A DNA stretch of 64,000 nt from Plantago major (Eukaryota; Streptophyta; Magnoliopsida; Lamiales; Plantaginaceae). The notes beneath the pieces were generated by a model. It was not told the DNA's origin and did no database searches. It saw only the letters and a list, made by a program, of their open reading frames with translations. The position numbers were made by a program, and so were the translations under genes. Below, piece by piece: positions 51,411 through 63,994 of the stretch (positions within the stretch are counted from its first letter, which is position 1; each line of letters begins with the position of its first letter). The stretch lies in NCBI GenBank assembly GCA_026545765.1, contig CM048839.1, positions 19,096,566 to 19,160,565 on the forward strand. The letters run 5' to 3'.

Positions 51411-52427
51411 ATGTCTTCTTCTTATGAGGATGGTCTTGATGAACTTTATGATCTTCCGGCCGTCAGTTTCAACATGGTCGCCGCCGTTGAGCAAGAAGTC
51501 ATCCGCCCTCTCGCCGAGATGATGAGCAGAGAAGAGGAAGACAAGTCGATCAAGATCGCTTGCGAAACATCCGCCTTAATATGTCAACCTGAAATTGCTG
51601 AGGCTGATGCTTCAGGGTATTCTAATCTTAAACGTTCCTATACGTGGGTTCGTGGTGGAGCAGCAAGCTGCGTTGGACGAACAAATCGAGGTGGTTTTGG
51701 TCGATTTCAGAACAAAGTTAGTAGTGTATGCATGCTTCCTGTTAGTGTGCGTATGCATCCTCCGCCTCCACAAGGTTACGTTTGCAAGAGGTGTAAGATT
51801 CCAGGACATTTGATTCAACACTGTCCAACGAATGGTGATTCCGATTTCGACTTCAAGAAGTTCAAATCGCCAACTGGAATTCCCAAGGAAAGGCTAATCG
51901 TGAGTACAGATGGATCTTATGCTCTCCCAGGTGGTGCGTGTGCCGTTTTCAAACCAAACGAGGCTGCTTTTGACAAACAGGTTGAAGGAATCATCCCGTC
52001 TTCATCAACACAACTACACCTACGAGTAATTCCAGCAGAGCTACATTGTCCATTATGCAAGAAAGTTATGAAAGATGGTGTCCTGACAAGCAAGTGTTGC
52101 TTCGATAGTTTCTGTGACAGATGCATACGGGATCACTTGATCTCTAATTCACTGTCTTGTGTCTGCGGTGCCAAGAATGTTCTTGCCGACTCTCTGTTGC
52201 CTAACATAACTTTAAGGAACACCATCAACCGGTATTTGCAGTCCGATTACTCAAGCAGCATCAACATCAACAGCAGCAACATCAACAGTGTTCAAAGTGG
52301 TGGATCTACTATTTTCCCGGTTCAAGATAACGAGTCGTCGTCCAAGAAAAGGAAGCAATCTTCACCATCAGGGTCGGATCCGAACAATAAGCGTGAAAGA
52401 ATTCTAGATAGATCCAATTGTAATTGA
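51411..52427 (+). CDS. PQT3/RBBP6-like zinc-knuckle plus U-box protein without a DWNN domain, intronless
   Basis: 338-residue single-exon gene. It has a CCHC zinc knuckle VCKRCKIPGHLIQHC (Cys125, Cys128, His133, Cys138), then the family block CPTNGDSDFDFKKFKSPTGIP, then a RING/U-box segment LHCPLCKKVMKDGVLTSKCC with further cysteines at 235, 238, 250 and 252 and LLPNITLRNTINRYL. A Ser-rich tail holds a KKRKQ nuclear signal (312-316). This order matches plant PARAQUAT TOLERANCE 3-like E3 ubiquitin ligases (RBBP6 family), which act in the nucleus. Those proteins start with a ubiquitin-like DWNN domain and their genes have introns; here the N-terminus (1-115) is Glu-rich and unlike DWNN. It may be an old retrocopy that lost its 5' part. 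The frame is intact, with a TATA box upstream. A broken second copy lies at 55937-56535. E3 activity is inferred from the family. Confidence 0.85.
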   Translation: MSSSYEDGLDELYDLPAVSFNMVAAVEQEVIRPLAEMMSREEEDKSIKIACETSALICQPEIAEADASGYSNLKRSYTWVRGGAASCVGRTNRGGFGRFQNKVSSVCMLPVSVRMHPPPPQGYVCKRCKIPGHLIQHCPTNGDSDFDFKKFKSPTGIPKERLIVSTDGSYALPGGACAVFKPNEAAFDKQVEGIIPSSSTQLHLRVIPAELHCPLCKKVMKDGVLTSKCCFDSFCDRCIRDHLISNSLSCVCGAKNVLADSLLPNITLRNTINRYLQSDYSSSININSSNINSVQSGGSTIFPVQDNESSSKKRKQSSPSGSDPNNKRERILDRSNCN

Positions 52428-52832
52428 AGGCACCAAGTCTGTACTTAGTTATTAGCACTTAGCAGAGTTGTGCTTACAATTGAACTTTCATGTGGTATCT
52501 TGTTTGTACTTACATTTGACATTGTATGAAACTTGATCTTTTGGATAACTTTTATGTACTATATAATTTATGTTTTTTTGCTTGATTTCTAATTTGCAGC
52601 AGTTTAATTTTTTGAATGTGAACTTGCAGTATTTGTTGAGACATTTTTAATTTTTACGAGATCGATCCCTCCAAGAGACTTTTTTTTTTTTGGGTGGGCC
52701 GAAGGGGCCCGTCCGCCCTTGCATGATGCAATTGCTAATTGTGTTTGCATTATCCTAGGTTTATTGGGATTTTGTTCTTTAATTATTGGGGGTGAAAATT
52801 AGGGTTTGCAAATCAACTCGCTAGCTGCAGTT
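52428..52832. other. PQT3-like 3' flank and leader of the next gene
   Basis: 52428-52650 is the 3' flank shared with the second PQT3-like copy (56536-56800). 52680-52720 holds a T-run and the word GGGCCCGTCCGCCCTTG, an hAT-like terminus. 52721-52757 is nearly identical to 62596-62632 in the RMD5 5'UTR intron. Confidence 0.55.
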
Positions 52833-53840
52833 ATGGGGAGAATTGGTGGTAAGCGCAAGGTATTGATCAACGATCAGAGAACTTGTGGCGAGAAGAAGCT
52901 GCTATCGAATGACAATGCGGTGCAGAAAGGAAATCAGGGAATTGTTGATGATGTGCTGAAAGGGGATCAGAGAGTTGTTGATGTTGTGCAGAAAGGGGAT
53001 CAGAGAGTTGCAGATGAGGAGCTGAAAGGAGATCAGGGAAATCAGAAAGGTACGAATGGATCATCTCGACCAAAGAAGTATAGCGAATGTACTGATGAAG
53101 AGTTGCTCCGTATGGTTATGCATTTCGTCATAAAAAGATCAGTCTCGAGAAAGGCCTCAAAGAGATGCCCAAGTTACGCCAGTATCTCACACAGCTCTCA
53201 GAGTCCCGTGTAAGTCATCGATCCTTAACGTTTATGTACAATTCATGTTTTTTTTTTTTTGTTTTTTTCTAATTTGCTGTTATTATCAGATCAGTAGCTA
53301 AATGAAGAATCATCATCAGATCAGATAAATTATTTTATTTTTGTTTGAGAATTCCTTGCTCCTATCTGAATTGTCTTGCGGCTTCTTTTGTGAATCTATC
53401 TCAGTCTTATTACCTTAGTTTTAACAAACAAACGAGATGCCAATGATGATTTCATTATGACTTTTCTACCCAGGGATTCGATGTTACTGGCCCTATACCA
53501 AAGATAGAGTGGATGCAGGGTTATGTTAAACCACTCACAATTAGTACAAAGAAGATGCAGAAGTTTGTCAAGGATCTTGCTCAAATGGCCATTCAATCCT
53601 GAAGACCACCCCAAAGATAATTATGAGGTTTTGCAAGTTGAGAAAGTCACCATGAGTATTAACCCGTGTGACATTTATTATATCACATTCACATCCAAGG
53701 ATCATTCGCCCAACAAACGTTACAGGTCCCCTAAGACCTTTCAAGCTGAAGTTGCAATCTGCCCTCGCACAGCGCCTGATGGTGTCGTTGAATTCTGCAG
53801 GCTGAAGCCTAAAAATTATGAAGATTGTGAATCGCCATGA
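52833..53840 (+). pseudogene. Cystatin-like plant protein (UPF0725/TIGR01638 type), probably broken
   Basis: Two exons, 52833-53209 and 53474-53840 (donor CGT|GTAAGT, acceptor CCCAG). Exon 1 starts MGRIGGKRKVLIND and holds KGDQRV repeats, then EELLR. The segment that should follow, YGYAFRHKKISLEKGLKEMP, is in another frame from about 53108. Exon 2 begins in that second frame (GFDVTGPIPKIEWMQGYVKP, through LAQMAIQS at about 53600), then the family's C-terminal block DHPKDNYEVLQVEKV to VVEFCRLKP continues in a third. Two frame changes therefore interrupt an otherwise well-kept protein, so it is a pseudogene unless the assembly has base errors. The family is a plant cystatin-like fold of unknown function. 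A partial copy of its 3' end follows at 53841-54000. Confidence 0.6.
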
Positions 53841-54000
53841 AAACTTACCCGTGTGATATTTATTATATTATATTCAAAGCCATGAATTATTCGCCCGACA
53901 AATGTTATTGGTCCCCTAAGAGAAGTTGCAATCTGCCCTCGCACAACCCCTAATGGTGTGGTTGAATTCTGCAGGCTTAAGCCTAAAGATCATGAATAGT
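53841..54000 (+). pseudogene. Tandem partial copy of the cystatin-like gene's 3' end
   Basis: Directly after the stop codon the sequence repeats 53660-53830 in degraded form: CCCGTGTGAYATTTATTATAT, ATTCGCCCRACAAAYGTTA, GAAGTTGCAATCTGCCCTCG and GGTTGAATTCTGCAGGCT occur in the same order in both. A deletion shortens the middle. It is a head-to-tail duplication of about 170 bp. Confidence 0.8.
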
Positions 54001-54285
54001 CTTATCTGATGAATTTCTTTTGTGTGAAGTGTCAAGCGAGCTAAAATAGTACTAAGCTGTGTTAATTGTTATGTCATTCACCAGTTTTCTATTTTCAGAA
54101 TGTGAACTTGCTTGCTGTCTTTGTTGATTGTGGACGTAGAATTTCGTTGTTCACAAACAACAATATTAGTTCTGGCATTTTAATTAAGGTAATTCTTGTT
54201 TCCAATTTTTATAATTTCATGGAAAATCAACATTATTTTACGTTCTTTATCAGTTTATCTCCATTCTTGTCGAAAGACGGGCCAT
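54001..54285 (+). other. Displaced 3' flank of the PQT3-like copies
   Basis: About 54095-54215 (TTTGTTGATTGTGGACGTAG, CATTTTAATTAAGGTAATTC) matches 56795-56890 behind the second PQT3-like copy. The first copy's 3' flank therefore appears split, with the cystatin-like gene lying between 52650 and 54090. Confidence 0.55.
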
Positions 54286-55900
<1,615 letters not shown>

Positions 55901-55936
55901 TCCATAGAACTATAACCACGTTTTATTTTTATTTTT

Positions 55937-56535
55937 ATGCTTCCTCTGCCTCCACATGATTACGTTTGCAAAAGGTGTAAGATTCCAGGACATTTGATTC
56001 AGCACTGTCCAACTAATGGTGATCCGGATTTCCACTTCAAGAAGTTCAAATCTCCAACTGGAATTCCCCAGGAAAGGCTAATCGTGAGTACAGATGGATC
56101 TTATGCTCTCCCAGGTGGTGCGTGTAGGATGCTTTCGACAAACAGGTTGAAGGAATCATCCCGTCTTCATCAACACAGCAACAACGAGTAATTCCAGTAG
56201 AGCTATATTGTCCATTGTGCAAGAAAGTTATGAAAGATGGTGTCCTGACAAGCAAGTGTTGCTTCAATAGTTTTTGCGACAGATGCATACGGGATCACTT
56301 GATCTCTAATTCACTGTCTTGTGTATGTGGTGCCAAGAATGTTCTTGCCGAGTCTCTGTTGCCTAACATAACTTTAAGGAACACCATCAACCGGTATTTC
56401 CAGTCTGTTTACTCAAGCAGCAGCAGCAGTACTGTTCAAAGTGGTGGATCTACTATTTTCCCGGTTCAAGATAACGAGTCGTCATCCAAGAAAAGGAAGC
56501 AATCTTCACCATTAGGGTCGGATCCGAGCAATTAG
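55937..56535 (+). pseudogene. Second PQT3-like copy, N-terminally truncated and frameshifted
   Basis: Matches 51762-52395 at high identity. It starts at the zinc knuckle (YVCKRCKIPGHLIQHC) but lacks the first about 115 residues, and a small deletion near 56127 shifts the frame. The U-box part (CKKVMKDGVLTSKCC to NTINRYF) then continues in a second frame to a stop at 56533. The 3' flanks of the two copies also align. Because the U-box half keeps an open frame of 106 codons, decay is probably recent. Confidence 0.85.
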
Positions 56536-58270
56536 CGTGAAAGATCATTCTAGATAGATCCAATTGTAATTGAAGGCACCAAGTCTGTACTTAGTTAGCA
56601 GAGTTGTAAGCTGCATACTGCATATACAATTGAAGTTTCAAGTGGTATCTTGTTTGTACTTACGTTTGACATGGAATGAAACTTGATCTTTGAACATATT
56701 ATTGTTGTGTGTGTGTCTTTGGATAACTTCTGTGTATAATGTTTTTTTTTTTAATTTCTAATTTGCAGCAGTTTTTTATTTTTTGAATGCGAACCTGTTG
56801 TATTTGTTGATTGTGAATGTAGACTTTTCGTCGTTCACAACAATTTTAGTTATGTGCATTTTAATTAAGGCAATTCTTGTTTCCAAGTTTAGGCTTATCC
56901 TGGTTGATTTTAGGCTTATCCTGGTTGATTTTAGGCCAAATCTATATAATACATTAATCAAAAAAGATTTTAAGCTATTCTAGGGTGTCCATATCAAATA
57001 ATTATGTGGCAAATTCTTATAATGTTATTGGTCCATTTTTTATATAGTTGTCCAATGTCTTGATTTTGATTGGTCCATTTTAAAACTCAAGCTGATGTGC
57101 TTAAATATGTTGCCATAAAATCATTTACGTTTTATTATTGTTGCCATTACTTTAACTCAATAATTATATCTAGAATATTTGACTTGCAATTTTTACCCTT
57201 AAATTACAAAACTACTCTTCGTATTTCCATTCTTTCTTTCTTTTCAATTCCTTTTTTTTTTTCTTTCTCAAGGAAAAAATGCATGTATTCTTGATACAGA
57301 ATAAAATTCGCTTGTGTTGTTTAGTTCAGAATAAAATAGATTATTATGTTTGAACAAAATATGTTATAATCTTTATAGTTTACTTCAACCCAATTACGCG
57401 CATGTACCAATTCGAGAAACTGAGAATTTATGTGGTTGCGCAACATTTTCAGGTTTACTTCATATGTTAAGCGAATTTAATATCTACTTTTCTAATGTCC
57501 TTATTATGCTATCTGAATGTTGATGATTTGCAGGCTTTTCTTGGTCTTTATTTTTGACTCATGAGTGCCCACTGTATGCTTTTGATGATGTAAAAAGATA
57601 CTCGACGGGTATAGTGAAAAAATAATTCAGTATATGGAATCCTACAGTATTTACAATAACATTTTTACCTTCTTATTGGAACGGGTAAAGAGTATATAAC
57701 AACTTTTTTCGTGATTAAGTAATAATTTTTAGTTAAAAGTTATTTAAGAATATCAATATTAAAAAGTTAGAGTTTAATCACAACTTTTTTCATGATTAAT
57801 ATCATATAATCTCTTAATGTTAATCCCTACGTCCAAAATAAATGACAGATTTCAGTTTTAATAAAAGTTTAAGGTCGACTTTGACCATAAATTATTTCTA
57901 TATTATATTGAAAAATTATTTAGTAAACTTATATGTTTTCGAAGTTCATTAAGTCCAATTTCACAATATATTTATTTTAAATATTTTCCGATATGATATA
58001 AGAGCAATTTATAGTCAAAGTCGACTAAAAAAATTTATCATGCTTAAATATTGGCAATTTATTGTCAAAGTTGACTCCATCAGAGCATTTATAGCAATTT
58101 TCCTTTAATGTACTTCGTGCTTAAATAAGTAAAAAAAAAAAAAAATCAAGTCAAATTATTATAAAAGTCATTTTTTTTTCTGAATTGAATAAAACACTAG
58201 CTCTACAACCCAAGTGTTTGGTGTAACCATCCAATTTGCAGTTATATCATATGGTATTTCATACTATATA
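56536..58270. other. Intergenic, duplicated flank and decayed MITE
   Basis: 56536-56890 is the shared PQT3-like 3' flank. 56890-56935 has a direct repeat of about 22 bp (TTTAGGCTTATCCTGGTTGA twice). 57826-58090 begins TCCCTACGTCCAAAATAAAT and has GTCAAAGTCGACT words, a Stowaway-like relic without a clear right end. No gene seen. Confidence 0.5.
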
Positions 58271-58515
58271 CTCCCTCCGCCCCGATTCAATTTTCCGTGT
58301 TGACCTTTTCGGGTCAACCATTATCAAATTGTACCTCAAATTATTTTTAAACTATAAAGGTAAATGACTTAATAAAACCATATAATGAAAATTTCAAATT
58401 AACTTTGTTAATTAAATATTTAACCACTGTCCTACGAGAGTAGTTCGAGGTTAAAATTGACAATGGTTGACCGAAAAAAGTCCACACTGAAAGTTGAAAT
58501 CGGAATAGGGGGAGG
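58271..58515. mobile_element. Stowaway-type MITE
   Basis: The left end CTCCCTCCGCCCCGATTCAA after TA (58269-58270) and the right end GAAATCGGAATAGGGGGAG are inverted partners, with GTTGACC/GGTCAAC sub-terminal words on both sides. Non-coding. Confidence 0.75.
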
Positions 58516-61218
58516 ATTATTTATTAGGAAAATTACGGTTTTTAAAAGATTTGCTCATGCATACACGTGTCAAGATTACTGCATGCGTAAAATATTACAG
58601 TGCATAACTCACTAAGATACATGCTATAGCTAGATATTATTCATAAAATAAGTTATGAAACAGGGAACCTTGATTTCGTTAATTGTTAAATAAGTCACCA
58701 GGGCATGAGTCGGGCTTGGGCCAAGCCTACGTAACACGAGTCGAGTACGCTACCCAATCTTGATGGATCAAATTCAAATACATGCGAGTCAAGAAGCCAT
58801 GACGGACTTTTAAAACTCCTACTCCACTTGGACACGAGTTGGGCTTAGGCCTAGCCTTTGTAACATGGGTCGTGCCTTCAAAATACTTCTAAGTCCATCC
58901 CATTATGAGAAATTTCATGAAGTATGTGGGTTAATAGGAATAGGAGTTTAAGGGATGTTTTGAATTGTCCACGAGAGCCTTTATGTGGGTTGGACCGTCT
59001 TCGGCTTAGCTTTTAGGCACATTCTGTCCGTATTTCTGGGGGTAGATGTCGTATGTTCTTTCAGGATATGTGACATATGTGATATTCTTAAGATTAAAAA
59101 AAATCCAATTGCATGTAAATTTGTAATTTATATTTATTTTATATTCAATCTGTTTTTTTTTCTAATTTCATATTAAAATCATTCCAGTCTGGTTCGTCAT
59201 ATATCGAGATTCAAGAGACGCAAGAATTTGCTAAGTGGATACTTCATGTCAGTTATGGGCAATGGGGATTAAAAATTATAAAATGGTAACAATGTTGATA
59301 TCAAGATTTTCGATGCTATACTTATTTGAGAAATGAGTAATCCTATTTCAACCATTATGATATCACATATATGCCATTATTAGATCATTTAACTGATCAT
59401 CGATTTTTCTCTTGCATCGACTAATGCTGTAATTGACGAGATTAAGTTTTAATTTGTTATGACGAAGATGCCCGATGAATGTGTCAAGTACTCGAGTAGG
59501 GATATCATTACAAAGGTGGATGGTGTTGAGAATTGTCTCGGGAATGTTTTTCACAACAATTCTTGAGTGCTCAAGGTTCGATGGATGTGTGATCATGATG
59601 ATGCAAATACTAATCAAACTTCCGAGTTGTGGAATATACAAGTACTCATAGTTACTAATTTTCGAAAAACATATAATCTAGGCAAGAATGATACGTAAAA
59701 TCAATATAGTGAAAAACTTTTCATTCTTATGATGATGATGATCCAATCTCAGGAGAACAAGTCTCCATTCGGTTTTGATAAATATAACACCATAAAGTTT
59801 CGGAGAGTTTAAAGGTATTGAGAATGCTACCATAAAGGTGCACCCTCATTCTCGGGAATCCACCTAGAAGGTCTGAAAGTTAGGCATGCTTGCTCTAAAG
59901 CAGAAATAATACGGGTAGGTGATCCACTATATAAGAAGTTTATCTTTGCACGACGAGTGACAACAGGGTGCGCGGGAAAGAATATGCACGTGATGGTTTG
60001 TGGAGCCAACATATCATGGGAAGAGCATATAAAGAGTAACAGTGTTGGGCCCGACCCACATGGGGATGGGTGTTATAAAGGGTATCAAGGCTGAACAAAT
60101 CGTTAACGTACAAAGGTAGACACTTTGTCAGGCATTGCACGGCGGGGACGTTGCATAATTTAAGAGGGGGTGAATGTAATGTCCCAAAATTTTAAGGAGA
60201 TTAAATTGATAGAGATCGCTAACACACCAGTACGATGCAGTTTTTTTTTTTTTAGAATTCATACATAAGAACTCCATAAAAGCATGCTTTCTTTGGAACA
60301 ATATTAGAAATCTTGGATGAGGCACTTAGATATTCCCCCGGTGTGCATAAAATGAAATGTGTGGATTTATGGGGCCAGTATTTCACCCGAAGAGCAGTAC
60401 ATGGGTAACCGCTCTAGCCAACAATAAGATGAAGTGTTACAAGACCACCCATATACCAGTATGATTTGCTATGACGATAAAGAAGACCCAGTGACAGTAT
60501 CTCACTTTCACGTCGACATCCACCCCCCTCACCCGTATTCACCCAATGTTAGTTATATGTTGTATTTTCTAGATTCACTAGCATGAATTAACTTAAATTT
60601 ACTGGTCATAATGGGCACCCAAACCCTACCTAAAACATTTTAGTTGAACATGGTCCGCATCCGTACTGGATTCGAAAATGTAAAACCATACTTGGACCAA
60701 GATTTTAGGGTTGGGTCGAATCGAGACCCGTTGTCAGATTTTTTTTTAATAGAATTATACTTCTTTCTTGGATGCACAAATTAATATGAAACATCTTACA
60801 AAATCCTAAAGACAAACACAAATAGTATTTTAGTATTTCAATCGGGACGGGTTCTACTTTATTTGTACCAACGTGCATAATCCTGTTTAAAATAATTATG
60901 TCCGGGTCGGGGTATCTGCTGGAAACTGCGCCGTATCCATGTAACAAGACCCAAACACTACAGAGATCGGGTCGCAACATAGTTTATGTTTGTTTAAATG
61001 ATAATTTTTGGTGCCCTCTCAACCGCCCAAAAAAATTCACCAAAACATGTCAAGAATAATATTAGATTATTAGTGAAGAAAAAGTCTGCGGACCACCCAA
61101 AAATATTTCTAACGGAACATGTAAAGAATCATATTAGTGAAATTAAAAGGAAAAAAAAAGTTTGGGGAGCCAGAGCACTGGACCACCTGAAATATTTTCA
61201 CATAAACATGTAAAACTC
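58516..61218. other. Intergenic, decayed repeats
   Basis: No gene seen. Near 60160 the sequence AGAGGGGGTGAATGTAATGTCCC has the layout of a purine tract followed by the start of a Gypsy-type LTR, so an old element may end there, but no protein domains are readable upstream. 58690-58870 has two spaced copies of a CGAGT(C/T)GGGCTTRGGCC phrase. 60640-60990 is rich in GGGTCGGG/CGGGAC words in both orientations, which may be another decayed transposon. Confidence 0.35.
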
Positions 61219-61431
61219 TACCCTCCATCCGTTTGGGTTAAACTTCTCACGTTTCATTTTGGAAAGTTCCAATTTCAACTTCCCCTCCCTTAAATGGATA
61301 ATCTCTCTACTACTTTATTAACTCTCTCGCTCTCATATTGGATTCACTATCTCTCATATTTTACTCACTTTCTCTCCTACTTTATTCACCATTCTCTTAA
61401 AATTTGTGTCCGGATCCGCGAGATGGAGGAA
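61219..61431. mobile_element. Stowaway-like MITE (degenerate)
   Basis: Left CCCTCCATCCGTTTGGG after TA, and right CCGCGAGATGGAGGAAG before TGTA, are imperfect inverted partners. The CTCTCTCTC-rich interior resembles the Stowaway at 49979-50233. Confidence 0.6.
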
Positions 61432-61559
61432 GTGTATGTTAGTCAAATTAATATGTTTGTAAATTGAGATACATTATCGTAACAGTTTTAGACTTTATAT
61501 GAATTTTCCGTCGAGTATCGACGGGTCATTTACTAGTTAACGTAAATAGAATACTTGAA

Positions 61560-62839
61560 AATATTGTACAACTAAACCAAAATGGGCCTTCCAGGCTTCC
61601 ATCACACATGTTTGGGCCATGACTTTCCAGTCATAAATTAATGGGCTGGCCTGGTAAACACAAGGGGTAGAATCGTCCATATAAACTCAATTCCTTGCCT
61701 TCTCTTCTTCCTTAATCGTGCATTTCTTCTTTACCTTCACTACGGAGAAGATAACCTACTGATTAGTGATTTCACCAATTTCACTGTTACTTCTCTGCTG
61801 TTTACGTACGTACAGTCTCTCTATTTATCAATTCGTACATAATTCTTGTTTGTTTGTATTCAATTACTGTTATTTTTGGTGTATAATTTCCTTTTGTCGA
61901 TTTCAATTGATGATTCTGTATTACATTGCCCAATTCAGTGAGAATGAGCTGCTGCTGTATTTTATGGCTCAATCGATCAATGTAATTGCATATGCGGATT
62001 GTGAGTTTCGTATGACTTTGCATTTTTCTCATTTCTTGTGAAGTTTAGCTCGATCAATCACTTTGGCGTATAATCATTTAGTATCGGCAATATTCGTTAA
62101 CCATGTTTAGAATTCTCAAGTATTCTATTTACGTTAATTCGTTACAGTTCTTAAGCCGCTTGTAGAGAAAAAGAGTAGTTCCGGACCTCGTTTATTATCT
62201 TGCTAGATTCTATAGGTGCAGGAATTTATGAGTAATTGTAAATCCATTCTGCTTTCCATCAAATACTCCGGTACGTGATGGTGGTAGCTGTGCTTGACTG
62301 GTCCTACTTAGCGTCCAAAATAAAGACTCCGGCAGTAGGGGAGTCGATGTAGCTTGCTTTAACCATTGTAATTCTTTCAAAAGTGAATCTTTCTGTGCCC
62401 CTACAGATCGTTGTAGCAGTAAGTATATTCAGGACCCATATCATCCATGTCAACATCGGGCAACCTTTTTGGGCGTATAATAATCTTGGTTATTTGGTAG
62501 TTGTAAACTGTAATTGTATTGCAAGTTCAAGAAAGTAGAATGTACTGTTTGGTTCAGTTCTGATTACCTGCTGTAGTTCTTTGAGTCTCATTAGTGCATG
62601 ATGCAACTTGCTAATTGTGTTTGCATTATCCTCATTTCACAAAGAATATTATTTGTCTATACTCACCGGGGCATCATCTGGTGAATCCTTTTACCAGCCC
62701 TAGAATTCATATTTTCGTGTCTGTGGCTGTATATACGTTCAATTATGTTTCTGGTTCTGTCAGCTTAATTGATTGTTGTATCAATGCAGGCGGTAACTAA
62801 TTTTGATACGGTTGGTTTGAAACTTGAGGATATAGCAAA
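61560..62839 (+). promoter_or_regulatory. RMD5 promoter, 5'UTR and 5'UTR intron
   Basis: Three TGGGCY (site II-like) words at about 61582, 61611 and 61643 precede a TATAAA at 61680-61685. A leader starting near 61712 runs to a likely donor AC|GTACGT at 61805/61806; the matching acceptor ATGCAG|G is at 62789/62790, giving an intron of about 980 bp. The second exon carries 50 nt of leader before the start codon. Confidence 0.55.
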
Positions 62840-63994
62840 ATGGAGTTCAGTTCCATCAAAGATGCTTTTGGGCATGTGGCGAAGAAGCAAAAGCTGTCGG
62901 TGTCAAAGTCTCAAGAAGTAATTGAATTGATTAATCAACATATAGGACATGCACTATCAGGAATGCAATCTGCTGAAAACTGTGCCTCTCCTACTGATCA
63001 TAAGTTGATACTCAACGAATTAAAAGCAAAGCTGAAGGAAGTTGCTCCGCAGCTGGAAGGCACAGAAAAGGAACTAAATGTTGCATTGAGCAAGTACCTG
63101 AAGCTCCTAGAAAAAGCTCTCATTCCTGACGTATCGAAGGCTTATCATAATATGGATAATAGCATTGATACAGTAAACCAAATAATTGCAAGCCACTTCT
63201 ACCATGAGGGCCTATTTGATCTTGGTGACTGTTTCGTGAACGAGTCTAATGAAACTGAGGCAGCAGCTATTAAACCTCATTTTCTTGAAATGCATCGGAT
63301 ACTGGAAGCCTTGAAATCTGGTGACCTTGAACCTTCTCTCAAGTGGGCAGTGGATAATCATGAGAAACTTAAACAAATCGGATCCGACATTGAATTCAAA
63401 CTTCATCAACTCCAGTACTTGGAGATTGTTCAGAGCAAGGGCAGAGAAGAAGGTCTGAAATATGCTAAAGCCTCTTTATCTCCATATGCATCCAGTCACT
63501 TATCTGAATTTCAAAAGCTTATAGCCTGTCTGTTATGGGCTCAAAAACTAGATTCCTCACCATACTCGGAGCTTTTGTCCTCAGTCCACAAGGAGAAATT
63601 AACTGAGGAATTCAAACGCCAGTTCTGCAATCTTATAGGGCAATCTTGCAAGAGTCCTTTAACTGTTACAATTTCAGCTGGAGTTCAGGGCTTGCCTACC
63701 CTTTTGAAGTTGATGAATGTGATGACTGTGAAAAAGCAGGAATGGCAGTCCATGAAACAACTACCTGTGCCAGTGGATTTGGATAGAGAATTTCAATTCC
63801 ATTCCGTATTTGTGTGTCCAGTGAGTCGTGACCAAGCAAGTGAAGAGAATCCTGCTATGCTGTTGTCCTGTGGACATGTTTTGTGCAAGCAATCCATAAA
63901 CAAGTTGTCTAAAAATAATCGCTCCAGGCCTTTCAAATGCCCTTATTGCCCTACCGAGGTTGAAGCTAATCAATGCATGCGCCTGTATCTCTGA
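62840..63994 (+). CDS. RMD5: RMD5 homolog, GID/CTLH E3 ubiquitin ligase RING subunit
   Basis: 384 residues in one coding exon, the full length for this family. It has LisH-type helices (about 110-150, SHFYHEGLFDLGDCFVNE), a CTLH/CRA region (about 150-300, MHRILEALKSGDLEPSLKWA and EYGLKYAK-like segment) and a C-terminal non-canonical RING: Cys326, Ser329 in place of the second cysteine, Cys344, His346, Cys349, Cys367, Cys370. The serine in the first Cys pair is normal for RMND5/RMD5 proteins. RMD5 pairs with the MAEA/GID9 RING subunit to form the catalytic core of the CTLH (GID) complex, which in yeast degrades gluconeogenic enzymes. In plants the complex exists, but its targets are less defined. 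The start is the first ATG after a 5'UTR intron. The gene appears intact. Confidence 0.93.
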   Translation: MEFSSIKDAFGHVAKKQKLSVSKSQEVIELINQHIGHALSGMQSAENCASPTDHKLILNELKAKLKEVAPQLEGTEKELNVALSKYLKLLEKALIPDVSKAYHNMDNSIDTVNQIIASHFYHEGLFDLGDCFVNESNETEAAAIKPHFLEMHRILEALKSGDLEPSLKWAVDNHEKLKQIGSDIEFKLHQLQYLEIVQSKGREEGLKYAKASLSPYASSHLSEFQKLIACLLWAQKLDSSPYSELLSSVHKEKLTEEFKRQFCNLIGQSCKSPLTVTISAGVQGLPTLLKLMNVMTVKKQEWQSMKQLPVPVDLDREFQFHSVFVCPVSRDQASEENPAMLLSCGHVLCKQSINKLSKNNRSRPFKCPYCPTEVEANQCMRLYL

